Positions 1-8,080 of a DNA stretch of 64,000 nt are shown here, piece by piece. Position numbers and translations under genes: made by a program. Origin of the DNA: Deltaproteobacteria bacterium (GTDB taxonomy: Bacteria; Desulfobacterota; GWC2-55-46); the NCBI GenBank assembly GCA_019912665.1, contig JAIOIE010000021.1:62001-126000 (forward strand). The letters are read 5' to 3'. The stretch's first letter is position 1; each line of letters begins with the position of its first letter. A model generated the notes under the pieces. That model ran no database searches and was not told where the DNA came from. It was given only the letters and a program-made list of their open reading frames with translations.

Positions 1-2
1 AG

Positions 3-845
3 GACGTGAAGGCGGTAAAGGCCGACCTCGCCTTCAGCGCCATGCCTCACGGCGCATCCCAGGAGGTCGTGCCGGAGCTCTTGAAAGGCTCGAAGGTCAT
101 CGACTTAAGCGCTGATTTTCGCCTCCGCGACCCCGGCGTCTACAAGGCGTGGTACGGAGAGCACAAGTCCGTTAATCTTCTTTCGCAGGCGGTCTACGGG
201 CTTCCCGAGCTTAAGAGGGAGGAGATAAAAGGGGCGCGCCTTATAGCAAACCCCGGGTGCTATCCGACGAGCGCGGTCCTGGCGCTTGCCCCCCTTGCGA
301 AAAAGGGCTTTCTTGCCGAAGGCACGGTCATCATAGATTCAAAGAGCGGCCTATCCGGGGCCGGAAGAAACGCGGGCCTTGAGACGTCTTTCGTAGAGGT
401 CGCCTCGGGCTTCAAGGCATACAAGGTCGGCTGCCACAGGCACACACCCGAGATTGAGCAGGAGCTTTCAACCGCGGCAGGAAGCACGCTCGGGGTGCGT
501 TTTACCCCGCACCTCATACCGGCCTCAAGGGGCATACTCACGACAGCGTACGCGGGGCTCAATGAAGAGCTGACCTCATCCGCCCTCTTTTCGCTCTACA
601 GGGAATTCTACTCGGGTGAGAGGTTCGTAAGGCTCCTGCCCCAGGGCTCCTTCCCGGACATAAGCCAGGTGCGGGGGTCGAACTTCTGCGACATAGGCCT
701 TTTTGCCGACGGCAAAAGGGTCGTCGTGGTCTCGGCCATAGACAACCTCGTCAAGGGCGCCTCAGGCCAGGCCGTGCAGAACATGAACCTGATGTTCGGC
801 TTCCCGGAGGAAAAGGCCCTCCTTACGCCGCCCCTTTCCGTCTGA
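3..845 (+). CDS. argC: N-acetyl-gamma-glutamyl-phosphate reductase, 5'-truncated by window start
   Basis: ArgC makes N-acetylglutamate semialdehyde from N-acetylglutamyl phosphate with NADPH, the third step of arginine synthesis, in the cytosol. The reading frame is open from the first bases of the window, and about 280 residues are present against a usual length near 345, so roughly the first 65 residues (nucleotide-binding fold start) lie outside. The catalytic cysteine is in ANPGCYPT, and the catalytic histidine region is seen in GCHRHTPEI. The C-terminal [13 protein letters not shown] motif is intact. The GTG at 6 is an internal codon, not the start. A family B repeat follows 60 bases after the stop. 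Confidence 0.95.
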   Translation, partial: DVKAVKADLAFSAMPHGASQEVVPELLKGSKVIDLSADFRLRDPGVYKAWYGEHKSVNLLSQAVYGLPELKREEIKGARLIANPGCYPTSAVLALAPLAKKGFLAEGTVIIDSKSGLSGAGRNAGLETSFVEVASGFKAYKVGCHRHTPEIEQELSTAAGSTLGVRFTPHLIPASRGILTTAYAGLNEELTSSALFSLYREFYSGERFVRLLPQGSFPDISQVRGSNFCDIGLFADGKRVVVVSAIDNLVKGASGQAVQNMNLMFGFPEEKALLTPPLSV

Positions 846-904
846 GGGCCGGGGGCCAACCAAAACCCCCGGTCCTTTTCAGCTCGCGTATCGTCATCCA
901 CAAG

Positions 905-1053
905 CAGGTTGCTGAAAACTCAAACTCACATGCAGGCTGCTCAAAAAGCTCAAGATGCAAGGAGTCGAAAAATTAGGAATGAGGCGTATTTTTTAGTACG
1001 CGCAATGACGAATCTTGAAGACGACACAGCAGATTGGGCTTTTTCAGAGCCTG
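905..1053 (+). repeat. Family B dispersed repeat, copy 1
   Basis: About 150 bp without coding capacity. It begins CAGGTTGCTGAAAA and ends TTTTTCAGAGCCTG, imperfect inverted ends. The interior GCTGCTCAAAAAGCTCAAGA is shared with copies at 6374-6529 and 62213-62364. It lies between the converging argC and marC genes, and its right end abuts the marC stop codon (complement of 1054-1056). Confidence 0.85.
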
Positions 1054-1656
1054 CTAGAAAAAGAGCGTCTCCAGCCCCCTCCGTATCATCATGACGGCTA
1101 TGGCCGCAAGGAGAAGGGATATTACCTTCGAGACTCCAAGCGCGCCGTTCTCCCCTATGTAGCCCACTATCCTTTCGGCAAAGAAGAATACGAGCCAGAC
1201 GATGAAGAGGTTAACGAGCAAGGCCGAGAGCGTTACGGTAAAGCCGTAAAGATCGCTCAGCATTAAAAGTGTTGTAAGCGCCGCGGGCCCCGCTATGAGT
1301 GGCGTTCCTATTGGGACTATCCCTACTCCTATCGTTACCGGCATGCCTGGCACCATCCGTGCGGTATGGACTATATCGACGATGGCTATGGAAAGGAGAA
1401 TGAGGCCGCCCGCTATCTGGAAATCCGATATGGTTATGCCGAGGGCCAGGAAAACGGCCCTCCCCACCATCAGGAATGCTATGGTTATTGCGGCGGCGGT
1501 CACGACCGAGTAGAAGAGCACGTTCCTCTTCTGCCCGCTATCCATGGCCCTTGTCATCGCGAGATAGATGGGAATGAGCCCTACCGGCTCCATTGCCACA
1601 AAGAGCGGGATAAGGACCAGGAAAAAATCGTGCATGAACGATGCGGCAGGTTCCAT
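1054..1656 (-). CDS. MarC family integral membrane protein
   Basis: MarC/UPF0056 proteins are inner-membrane proteins of about 200 residues with six predicted helices and no firmly established function; early links to antibiotic resistance were not upheld. This 200-residue protein has the family's N-terminal helix with MEPVGLIPIYLAMT and a central GIVPIGTPLIAGPAALTTL segment. The annotated start is the upstream ATG; the ATG seven codons in (ending at 1635) aligns better with family N-termini, and neither has a clear Shine-Dalgarno sequence. The stop codon sits at the edge of a family B repeat, so the C-terminus may have been set by that insertion. Confidence 0.85.
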   Translation of the reverse strand: MEPAASFMHDFFLVLIPLFVAMEPVGLIPIYLAMTRAMDSGQKRNVLFYSVVTAAAITIAFLMVGRAVFLALGITISDFQIAGGLILLSIAIVDIVHTARMVPGMPVTIGVGIVPIGTPLIAGPAALTTLLMLSDLYGFTVTLSALLVNLFIVWLVFFFAERIVGYIGENGALGVSKVISLLLAAIAVMMIRRGLETLFF

Positions 1657-1719
1657 CGCAATGAAAGTCTCCGTGTATTTTGAAATCCTCCAAAGGATAC
1701 CAGAGTGCGGGATATAATT

Positions 1720-2775
1720 TCACCAATTTTCAGGCTTTTGAAATGACACCCCTTCCACCCTGACCGAGCCCTCGTCTCCGAGGGCTCCTTCCACATGGAA
1801 AAGTGCAGGCAGGAACTTCCCTATGACATGGATGTTGGTAAGAAGGTGCCTCGTTATCTCCGAGGCGGTGAAAAAAGACGTGCCGCCTGCCAGCGCAGTG
1901 AAGAGGACCACCTGGTCCGAAAGGTGCCTGTCGAGCGCGCCTCCTCTCTTCATATAATGAAGGAAACTTTCCGCCGCTTCCCTGCCCACGGCCTCGGCCC
2001 TTTTGCCCCTGGCCCCGAGCGAGGTGAAGCCTGCCCTTACGCTCTCGAATTCAGCAAGGATGAAGACGGAAGTGCCCCTTCCCACTGAAGGCGCATCCAA
2101 TGCCCTGGCTTCTGTAATGCTTGAGAACTCATGAAGGACGGACAGGGCTGCCTTGAGCTGCCTTTCCGCTATCGAGAGCGGCAGGTTAGATACAGCGGAA
2201 AGGACTTCAATCCTCTTGAGTCTGCCGCGTCCTTTTATCAATAAGGGAGAGAGGGGCTTTTCAACCGGGCTGATATCCGCTTCGAGCGAGCCGCCTCCGG
2301 CCGGATAATATCCGCGCCTGCGCATCCCCGACGAGACCTTAAGCCCCATGGGCCGAACGGCCCGGAGAAAGACCTCTTCGAGGTATTCAGGAATAGGGCT
2401 CCAGGGAACGTGCGTGCCGCCTCTTATGCTAACTGACGACGGGCCGCCCGCGAAAAGAAGCGCCGGAAGGACGGTCTGAAAAATGAGTCCCGTTGACCCT
2501 GCCGTGCCCACGTCAAAGGAATACCTGCCGGGCTTAAGCCTGCCCGGCAGGTATTCGAGAGTCATAGACCCCGGCTTTGCCCCCTTGAGCACCCCGCCCG
2601 TTATATTTGCGGCGGCCCTGGCGCTCAGTAGGTGCTGGGGCTTGAGCCCGGGCGATTCCCTCCCTGCCCGAATGTTGCAGACCCTGAAAGGGAGGCCTGT
2701 AAGGGAAGCGAGGGTCAGGGCGGAGCGGACCATCTGTCCCCCGCCCTCGCCGTAGCTCCCGTCTATCTCTATTAT
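1720..2775 (-). CDS. rtcA: RNA 3'-terminal phosphate cyclase, apparent AUA start
   Basis: RtcA converts RNA 3'-phosphate ends to 2',3'-cyclic phosphates using ATP through a histidyl-AMP intermediate. The protein shows RSALTLASLTG near the N-terminus, a central GGTHVPWSP and a C-terminal RHLLTNI whose histidine (about residue 310 of 351) matches the family's nucleophile. The first ATG (2731-2733) would drop the family-conserved IIEIDGSYGEGGGQ segment. That segment is encoded in frame just upstream, beginning at ATA (complement of 2773-2775), 6 bases after GGAGGT. No ATG, GTG or TTG occurs in frame upstream before the stop at 2893-2895. The ATA overlaps the preceding gene's TAA as ATAA. No RtcB ligase is visible in the window. 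Confidence 0.88.
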   Translation of the reverse strand: MIEIDGSYGEGGGQMVRSALTLASLTGLPFRVCNIRAGRESPGLKPQHLLSARAAANITGGVLKGAKPGSMTLEYLPGRLKPGRYSFDVGTAGSTGLIFQTVLPALLFAGGPSSVSIRGGTHVPWSPIPEYLEEVFLRAVRPMGLKVSSGMRRRGYYPAGGGSLEADISPVEKPLSPLLIKGRGRLKRIEVLSAVSNLPLSIAERQLKAALSVLHEFSSITEARALDAPSVGRGTSVFILAEFESVRAGFTSLGARGKRAEAVGREAAESFLHYMKRGGALDRHLSDQVVLFTALAGGTSFFTASEITRHLLTNIHVIGKFLPALFHVEGALGDEGSVRVEGVSFQKPENW

Positions 2776-3080
2776 TTCTTGACCTCCCTGCCGAGACGCC
2801 TTTCTACGCTCTTCAGCCGTTCGACAAGGCGGTCGTCGGGCTTCGAGGGCCTTATGTCGATGCTGATCGTGCTCGTGGCCCTCGGCGCGGTCTTAAGCAC
2901 CTCCTCGTGGCATTTCTTTATGAGCCCCATTACCTCGTCCCAGCCGCCCTCGACGACCGTCCCCATTGAGTTTGCCTTGTAGGGAAGGCCGCTCTCGTCC
3001 ACGACCTTCAAAACACTCGCGATCGAGTCTCCCATGCTCTCGCCCTTGCCTATCGGCATTATGCTGAACTCAACAAGCAT
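2772..3080 (-). CDS. MTH1187 family thiamine-binding-type protein
   Basis: A 102-residue protein of the MTH1187/YqgV (UPF0045) family, small ferredoxin-like-fold proteins that bind thiamine or related ligands in characterised members. Support comes from the N-terminal VEFSIMPIGKGESMG, the SMGTVVEGGWDEVM stretch and the expected 95-105 residue length. It is the upstream partner of rtcA: its TAA stop overlaps the apparent ATA start of rtcA, so the two are probably translationally coupled. The physiological ligand here is unknown. Confidence 0.85.
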   Translation of the reverse strand: MLVEFSIMPIGKGESMGDSIASVLKVVDESGLPYKANSMGTVVEGGWDEVMGLIKKCHEEVLKTAPRATSTISIDIRPSKPDDRLVERLKSVERRLGREVKK

Positions 3081-3679
3081 CTCGCCCCTCCTTCCGCCCC
3101 GCAGGGCACAGGCTATTGGTTTAGTCGGGGGAGAGAGCAGCTCCCCCTCGCAGGAAGATGCGCAGCCGTTTATTCAATTATAGCAGGTTGAGAGGGAACG
3201 CGGTTTATTGGAGGAATTGCCGGTTTATTCTCTTATGAAGTTCCTGGTAAAGGCCTTTTCCGCACTGCCGTGCGGTTTTTGAGGGTAAGGCTCGCTTGCT
3301 AGCCGCCTCCCCCGGCCCGTTCACGCTCTTCCTCCCTTATGCAGCGCTCGCATTACCCTCCGGGTTTGATTCAAGACAAAAAAGACCATTGCTGCACTTG
3401 TTTTTGCATTACAAAACAACCACGGGTATAAGGCGTTATGAGCATAGGGCTGGGGGAGGGCGAGCGAGGCGAGGAAGCAGGAGCTCGGACCCAAAGAGGC
3501 CTAGCGACTAAGGGCGAGCCAGGAGGATTGGGGCGGGGTAGCGAGAGCCTTATACCCAAAAAAGCGCGGCAGCGCGCAAAAGCTTTTTTGCAATCTCGAC
3601 GCCCATAGAATTTTTTAGCTAAAGTGAACTGGAAGGATGACAAACAAACCATAAGCAGGCACCGGAAAGAATTGGCCCC
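3081..3679. other. Long intergenic region with orphan hairpins, no convincing gene
   Basis: About 600 bases between two leftward genes. The open frames of 70-93 codons here are proline/serine/arginine-rich and look random. It holds a hairpin followed by a T run at 3260-3280 on the + strand, with no + strand gene to terminate. It also holds an 11-base inverted repeat (GGGTATAAGGC at 3424-3434, complement at 3547-3557) followed by another hairpin with AAAAAGC/GCTTTTT arms near 3559-3588. A small structured RNA is possible; I cannot assign it to a known family. Confidence 0.5.
3260..3280 (+). terminator. Orphan intrinsic terminator-like hairpin
   Basis: Six-base perfect stem CCGCAC/GTGCGG with a TGCC tetraloop followed directly by TTTTT. 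No protein-coding gene on the + strand precedes it, so it either ends an unannotated small transcript or is fortuitous. Confidence 0.5.
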
Positions 3680-4702
3680 CTAAAGCTCGACCCCGTCTAT
3701 CACGACCCCGCACTTCGGACATTTCGAATCGGCTATATCGTTTCTTTTGACCCTGAAGCCCAGCCGCTCGATTAGGAGCGCGCCGCAATTGTAGCAGTAG
3801 GTCGATTCGCCTTTGTGGCCGGGTATGTTCCCGGTATAGACGTACCTGAGCCCCTCTTCAAGACCTATTTCCCTTGCCCTTTCTAGCGTTTCCACAGGGG
3901 TGCGCGGGACGTCTGTCATCTTGTATGCCGGATGGAACGCGCTTATGTGCCAGGGCATCCTCTTGTCTGTCCGGTGGATCCATTTTGCGATTTCACGCAA
4001 CTCGCCCTCGCTGTCGTTCATGCCGGGTATTACGAGCGTCGTCACCTCCACCCAGATCCCCAGCTCACGCATCCGTTCGATCGATTCCAGCACCGGGGCG
4101 AGCCTTGCGCCGCACACCTTGCGGTAAGTCGAATCGCTGAAGGACTTGAGGTCCACGTTTGCCGCGTCCAGCAGGCCCTCAAGCTCGCCGAGGCATTCGC
4201 CTGTCATGTAGCCGTTGGTCACGAATATGTTCTTAAGGCCCTTCCCCTTTGCCAGCACGCCTGCGTCCTCCGCGAACTCGAAGAATATCGTCGGCTCGGT
4301 ATACGTGTAGGAAATGCTCGAACAGCCCGTCTCGTAAGCCTCCGAGGCTATCTCCTCGGGTGAGTTCTCTTCGCCTGTTACAAGCTTTCTCTCCCTGGGC
4401 GCCTGGGATATCTCGGAATTCTGGCAATGAAGGCACCTGAAATTGCAGCCCACGGTCGCTATCGAGTAGGAGAGCGACCCCGGCTGGAAGTGATACAGGG
4501 GCTTTTTTTCTATGGGGTCGATGTTCTCGGCAACGACCCTTCCCCATGTTCGTGTGTAAAGGACGCCCCCGATATTCTCCCGCACCCCGCATACCCCGTG
4601 CCTGCCGTCTTCTATCCGGCACCGGAAGGAACAAAGGCCGCAGACTACGCGGCCTCCCTCGACCTTCCTGTAAAGCCTTGCTTCCATCGTCATATTTTGC
4701 AA
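3680..4702 (-). CDS. amrS: AmrS-type radical SAM protein (AmmeMemoRadiSam system)
   Basis: A 340-residue radical SAM enzyme. The [4Fe-4S]/SAM motif is CNFRCLHC, cysteines 86, 90 and 93. An N-terminal cysteine cluster (C21, C24, C28, C38) and a C-terminal zinc-ribbon-like CYNC...CPKC pair match the AmrS/PflA-like family that co-occurs with AMMECR1 and Memo proteins. The true reaction is not established. Neither partner is encoded in the window. TTG is the chosen start because GGAG lies 6 bases before it; an ATG three codons later is the alternative. It follows the zinc-ribbon gene by 16 bases and is probably co-transcribed. Confidence 0.9.
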   Translation of the reverse strand: MQNMTMEARLYRKVEGGRVVCGLCSFRCRIEDGRHGVCGVRENIGGVLYTRTWGRVVAENIDPIEKKPLYHFQPGSLSYSIATVGCNFRCLHCQNSEISQAPRERKLVTGEENSPEEIASEAYETGCSSISYTYTEPTIFFEFAEDAGVLAKGKGLKNIFVTNGYMTGECLGELEGLLDAANVDLKSFSDSTYRKVCGARLAPVLESIERMRELGIWVEVTTLVIPGMNDSEGELREIAKWIHRTDKRMPWHISAFHPAYKMTDVPRTPVETLERAREIGLEEGLRYVYTGNIPGHKGESTYCYNCGALLIERLGFRVKRNDIADSKCPKCGVVIDGVEL

Positions 4703-4718
4703 GCCCTTCTCCGGGACG

Positions 4719-5255
4719 CTAAGTGTCGTCCCTCCTCCATACGATCCTTGCGATCCTGTTATCAGTGCTCCATTTGTAAGTTATCTCGCCGTTAAACGCC
4801 TTCTGGATAATGAGGCCTATCCTCTGTGCGAGTTTGTCGGTGGTGGTCTCGACTTCTATCCGTCCGTCGCGCCGCCTTATATCCATGACCTTTTCAAGCG
4901 GGTTTATGTATATCTGCCTGTCTTCCTTGTTTTCTATGAGGCGCACTATCTCGTCCCCGTGCTCCTCGACGAAGCTGCCCTCTATCGTGAGATAACCGCC
5001 CGGGTACTTGTCCCGTAATTTCTGGCACCCGGGGCAGAAGACCAAGTCGGTATTCGGCTTATTTTCCAGCTTCTCCGGAAGGTCCTCCCTCTTATACCAC
5101 CTCTTCTCGTGATATACGGCTCCGCACCTTTTGCAGAGGGCCATGTCCTTCGGGGCTTCCTTATTTAGATAAGGATCCCCTCCAGGGTCCATGGCCTTCC
5201 TCCTTACCATGTGCGCGGCCTTCTGCATAAGGCCTTTGCCAGCCTTCTTTGGCAT
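4719..5255 (-). CDS. BCAM0308-like zinc-ribbon protein
   Basis: A 178-residue cytosolic protein with two CxxC pairs, CKRC (about residue 41) and CPGC (about residue 74), forming a likely treble-clef or ribbon zinc site, followed by an alpha/beta region with IEVETTTDKLAQRIG. This looks like the BCAM0308 family, whose function is unknown; the distant resemblance to the NMD3 N-terminal zinc module is only suggestive. ATG start with AAGGAG upstream. Lies in a leftward series with the AIR-synthase-like gene (18-base gap) and amrS (16-base gap), so the three may form an operon. Confidence 0.65.
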   Translation of the reverse strand: MPKKAGKGLMQKAAHMVRRKAMDPGGDPYLNKEAPKDMALCKRCGAVYHEKRWYKREDLPEKLENKPNTDLVFCPGCQKLRDKYPGGYLTIEGSFVEEHGDEIVRLIENKEDRQIYINPLEKVMDIRRRDGRIEVETTTDKLAQRIGLIIQKAFNGEITYKWSTDNRIARIVWRRDDT

Positions 5256-5273
5256 TGTATGGCTCCTTTTTAA

Positions 5274-6329
5274 TTATAACAATATTTTAGTAATCTCGTC
5301 TCTATCGAAAAGCCGAAGGGCCCTCGATTTCCCGTTTTCGATCATCCTTACGCCCCTGCCCTTGCCCTCTACGCGGCCTATTATTGCTGAGACTATACCT
5401 TCGGAGGCCAGGGCCTTATTTATCTTCATGGAATCCTCCGGAGGGGAGGAGAGGAGGAGCGCCCCGGAGGAGATGGACCCGAGCGGGTCTATGCGGAAGT
5501 ATTCCGAGAGGGCCCTTGATTCAGGAAGCACAGGTATAAGGGCGCGCTCCATAACAAGCCGGACGCCCGCGGCCATTGAGAGCTCATGGAGGCCTGCCAC
5601 GAGCCCTCCCTCGGTCGGGTCGTGCATCGAGTTCACCCTGCCGGCGGAAAGAGCCACCCTGGCGTCCTTCACAACGCTAAGCCCGGGCCTTCTTATATAA
5701 TCCCTGCACCTCTTTATGAAGGAAGCGGGGAAGGTCCTCTTAAGCTCGTCCCCTAGAGCCCTAGCTATGATGCTCGTGGCCTCGATGGCTACTCCCTTCG
5801 TAAGTATTATATCGTCCCCCTGCCTTGCCCCTCCGGCGGTTATGACGCGTTCCCTGGGCACCGTGCCCAGGGCATGGCCGACGAGTATGGGCCTGTCTAT
5901 TCCTTCGGTAATCTCGGTATGGCCGCCCGAGAGCGAAAGCCCCGCGTCCTTGCAGGCCTTCCGGAGTTGTGAGAATACGCTCTCCGCCATCCTGGCTGTT
6001 GCACTGCCCCCGGGCAGGAGCACGGTAGCCAGAAACCACCTTGGTGTGCCGCCCATCACGGCAATATCGTTCGCGTTTACATGAACGGCGTAATACCCGA
6101 TGTCCTCGGCAACGAAAGTGATGGGGTCGGATTTTGCCGCAAGGAACTCACCGGGGAAATCTATTATCGCGGAATCGATTCCTATTGCCGGACCGACGAC
6201 GACGCTCGGGTCCGTAACTGAATACTTCTTGAGTAGCTTCTCAAGGAGCCCGGTCGGCAGCTTGCCCGCGGACAGGTATTTTTCGCTCCTTCCAGGCGTT
6301 CTGCCTGTGCGTCCCGGTCTTAGCGCCAT
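5274..6329 (-). CDS. AIR synthase/HypE-like ATP-binding protein lacking the HypE C-terminal cysteine
   Basis: A 351-residue PurM/HypE/SelD-fold protein. Recognisable are IGIDSAIIDF, the nucleotide-binding segment VNANDIAVMGGTPRW, LSLSGGHTE and MHDPTEGGL, the set used to bind ATP. HypE proper ends in PRIC, whose cysteine carries the thiocarboxamide for hydrogenase maturation. This protein instead ends DEITKILL, so it should not be called HypE. No hypA-F or hydrogenase gene is nearby. Substrate unknown; it may be a kinase/ATPase of small-molecule metabolism. ATG start with AGGTG upstream. Confidence 0.8.
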   Translation of the reverse strand: MALRPGRTGRTPGRSEKYLSAGKLPTGLLEKLLKKYSVTDPSVVVGPAIGIDSAIIDFPGEFLAAKSDPITFVAEDIGYYAVHVNANDIAVMGGTPRWFLATVLLPGGSATARMAESVFSQLRKACKDAGLSLSGGHTEITEGIDRPILVGHALGTVPRERVITAGGARQGDDIILTKGVAIEATSIIARALGDELKRTFPASFIKRCRDYIRRPGLSVVKDARVALSAGRVNSMHDPTEGGLVAGLHELSMAAGVRLVMERALIPVLPESRALSEYFRIDPLGSISSGALLLSSPPEDSMKINKALASEGIVSAIIGRVEGKGRGVRMIENGKSRALRLFDRDEITKILL

Positions 6330-6373
6330 AGCACCTGGGGTTTCAAGGGAAGCCGAAGGCTACCCGTTTTCCG

Positions 6374-6529
6374 TTTAACGGTTTGCTGAAATCAAGATCA
6401 CATTCAGGCTGCTTAAAAAGCTCAAGATGCAAGGACGAAAAAAGAGGAGTACGGCGTATTTACTTGTATGCCGCAATGACGGATTTTGAAGATGACGCCT
6501 CGAAGCGGGTTTTTCAGCAGCCGTTAAAC
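6374..6529 (+). repeat. Family B dispersed repeat, copy 2
   Basis: Same element as 905-1053, here with the longest inverted ends: GTTTAACGGTTTGCTGAAA on the left and the complement of GTTTAACGGCTGCTGAAA on the right, about 18 bases. The TAA stop of the downstream leftward FBP aldolase/phosphatase gene lies inside the right terminal sequence (TTA at 6524-6526). Confidence 0.88.
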
Positions 6530-7624
6530 CTTCCTGAATCTTCCCTTCACCTTTTCGAGGACTATAGGGAGGGAGGAGAATTCGAGCTCCTCCTGTGGAA
6601 GCCTGTGCGGCCGAAAGGGGCCGTGCCTCCGGAGGTAATCAGCCGTCTCGTTCGCGACCTTCCTGGCCCTGTCGAAACCAGGGTCGTCGAACATATCGAG
6701 GGGACCTATCAGGCGGCCGCCTGATAGCTGGAATCCGGCCGAGATGACCCTGGGCGGGCCGTCGAACCTCGTCGCATGAGCCTCGTAAAAAGGCACCGGC
6801 ATGAGCGGGCCTATGTGGGAATACCGCATCCAGCCTGCCACAAGAAAGGGGAAAGCGAACGCCTCGACCGCCTCCCCCACAGCGGGCAGGCCCGCCTGGC
6901 ACCTTACGACCATCGCCGGCTCGCATCCCGCGCATACGGCCCCGGCCAGGATGTCGTATTTCTCGGAGGATATGACGGCCGCGATCTCGCCGTCAGTGTT
7001 CCTTTTGACGGATGTTATGACGTATCTCGATGTGGAGCCCGCCAGTGCCAGCAGAAGGTGCAGATCTTCGGGAGTCTTGAGGTCTATTGCCTGCCCTTCC
7101 CTCAGGTCGAGCACCCTGAAGGTGAATCCGTTCAGCATGGCAGGGTCGGATACGAGCCCGGAGGTATTGAAAGGGTCGCCGAAGACCCTGAAAAGCGGCA
7201 GGTTCCATGAGCCTGATACTGTTTTGTTCGCGATGAAGACGACGACAGGCTCGCTTGTGCGCTCCGCAAACTCAATTTCGGCAACACCGGGGCCAGTGGA
7301 CCTCACGTTCCCAGCGAAGTCCTCGAGCATGCCCCTCCTGGGCGCGTATAGCTTGAGCTCCTCGGCCGTCTCCCTGCAGGCGGTAAAAGTATCCCAGGCA
7401 AGCCCGTGCATCACTCTATCGTTGAGCCCGCCGTAGTGGGAGATAATGAGATTGAGGTCGTCGCCGCACCTCAGGATATGGAAGTCCTTTAGCTTGCCTT
7501 TTCCCCGGGACGCCTGGAGCCTTTCCCTTGCCGTATCGAGCACGTCCGGGTGGCTGCTCGCGTGCCCGACGAACCCTCCCACGTCAGCGGTGAAAACGCT
7601 CAATGTGACCAGCTCGTCAGCCAT
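6524..7624 (-). CDS. Bifunctional fructose-1,6-bisphosphate aldolase/phosphatase (class V FBPase)
   Basis: FBPA/P condenses dihydroxyacetone phosphate and glyceraldehyde 3-phosphate and dephosphorylates the product to fructose 6-phosphate, giving one-way gluconeogenesis. It is typical of archaea and of deep-branching, often autotrophic or thermophilic bacteria. The 366-residue protein begins with the family hallmark TLSVFTADVGGFVGH, carries CGDDLNLIISH, and has family-specific SHIGPLMPV and an AGFQLSGGRLIGP loop. The ATG 22 codons inside the longest frame is chosen because the family starts just before TLSV. The C-terminal VKGRFRKV and stop run into a family B repeat, so the last few residues may be repeat-derived. 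Confidence 0.93.
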   Translation of the reverse strand: MADELVTLSVFTADVGGFVGHASSHPDVLDTARERLQASRGKGKLKDFHILRCGDDLNLIISHYGGLNDRVMHGLAWDTFTACRETAEELKLYAPRRGMLEDFAGNVRSTGPGVAEIEFAERTSEPVVVFIANKTVSGSWNLPLFRVFGDPFNTSGLVSDPAMLNGFTFRVLDLREGQAIDLKTPEDLHLLLALAGSTSRYVITSVKRNTDGEIAAVISSEKYDILAGAVCAGCEPAMVVRCQAGLPAVGEAVEAFAFPFLVAGWMRYSHIGPLMPVPFYEAHATRFDGPPRVISAGFQLSGGRLIGPLDMFDDPGFDRARKVANETADYLRRHGPFRPHRLPQEELEFSSLPIVLEKVKGRFRKV

Positions 7625-7780
7625 AGCCCCCCGTTCCTCATGGTAGGCGCACTTCAAGGCAGGCCGGCTCTCTAACCGGTCAGGTTCCACTCTGGCGGAG
7701 AAGGGAGCGATGAATACGCGTGAGGAACGGGGCCTTGCCCAGGTCCGCGCTTTTGAATGCTGATAATATCAGTGCCCTGG

Positions 7781-8080
7781 CTACGATTCCCTCGTAAGCC
7801 GCTCCTTGCCCTTCTGAAAGGCATCTTTGCCGGCTTCGAAGGCTGCCTGGAGGTCCTCTTTCTTCTCTCCGATGAACTGCTTTACCTTGCCCGACGACTC
7901 GGCCATCTTATAACGCGCGTCCTGGTACCTGTCCACGGTCCAGTCGCCTGCGTCTTCAATGTTGTCCTTTATCTTCCTCCTGGTCTCATAACCGGAAGAC
8001 GGGGCGAAAAGCAGGGCAAGCCCCGCGCCTATAACCCCGCCTAAGAGGAAAGCCATGGCCACGCCCTTAGAGTTGTTCAT
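7781..8080 (-). CDS. YtxH domain-containing protein
   Basis: A 99-residue protein with one N-terminal glycine-rich membrane segment (AFLLGGVIGAGLALLFAP) followed by charged helices with SGYETRRKIKD, the YtxH (gas-vesicle-GvpP-like) signature. Such proteins are often stress-induced and have no assigned biochemical role. Its first 14 bases overlap the end of the DUF948 gene, so the two are translationally coupled; the pair YtxH-DUF948 also occurs together in other bacteria. Confidence 0.88.
   Translation of the reverse strand: MNNSKGVAMAFLLGGVIGAGLALLFAPSSGYETRRKIKDNIEDAGDWTVDRYQDARYKMAESSGKVKQFIGEKKEDLQAAFEAGKDAFQKGKERLTRES

Noticed and set aside
3296-3652. Open frames of 71-93 codons in the intergenic region
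   Set aside because: Unremarkable composition, no Shine-Dalgarno, and they cross hairpins and inverted repeats.
5274-6329. Calling this gene hypE
   Set aside because: The essential C-terminal cysteine of HypE is missing and no hyp or hydrogenase genes are nearby.
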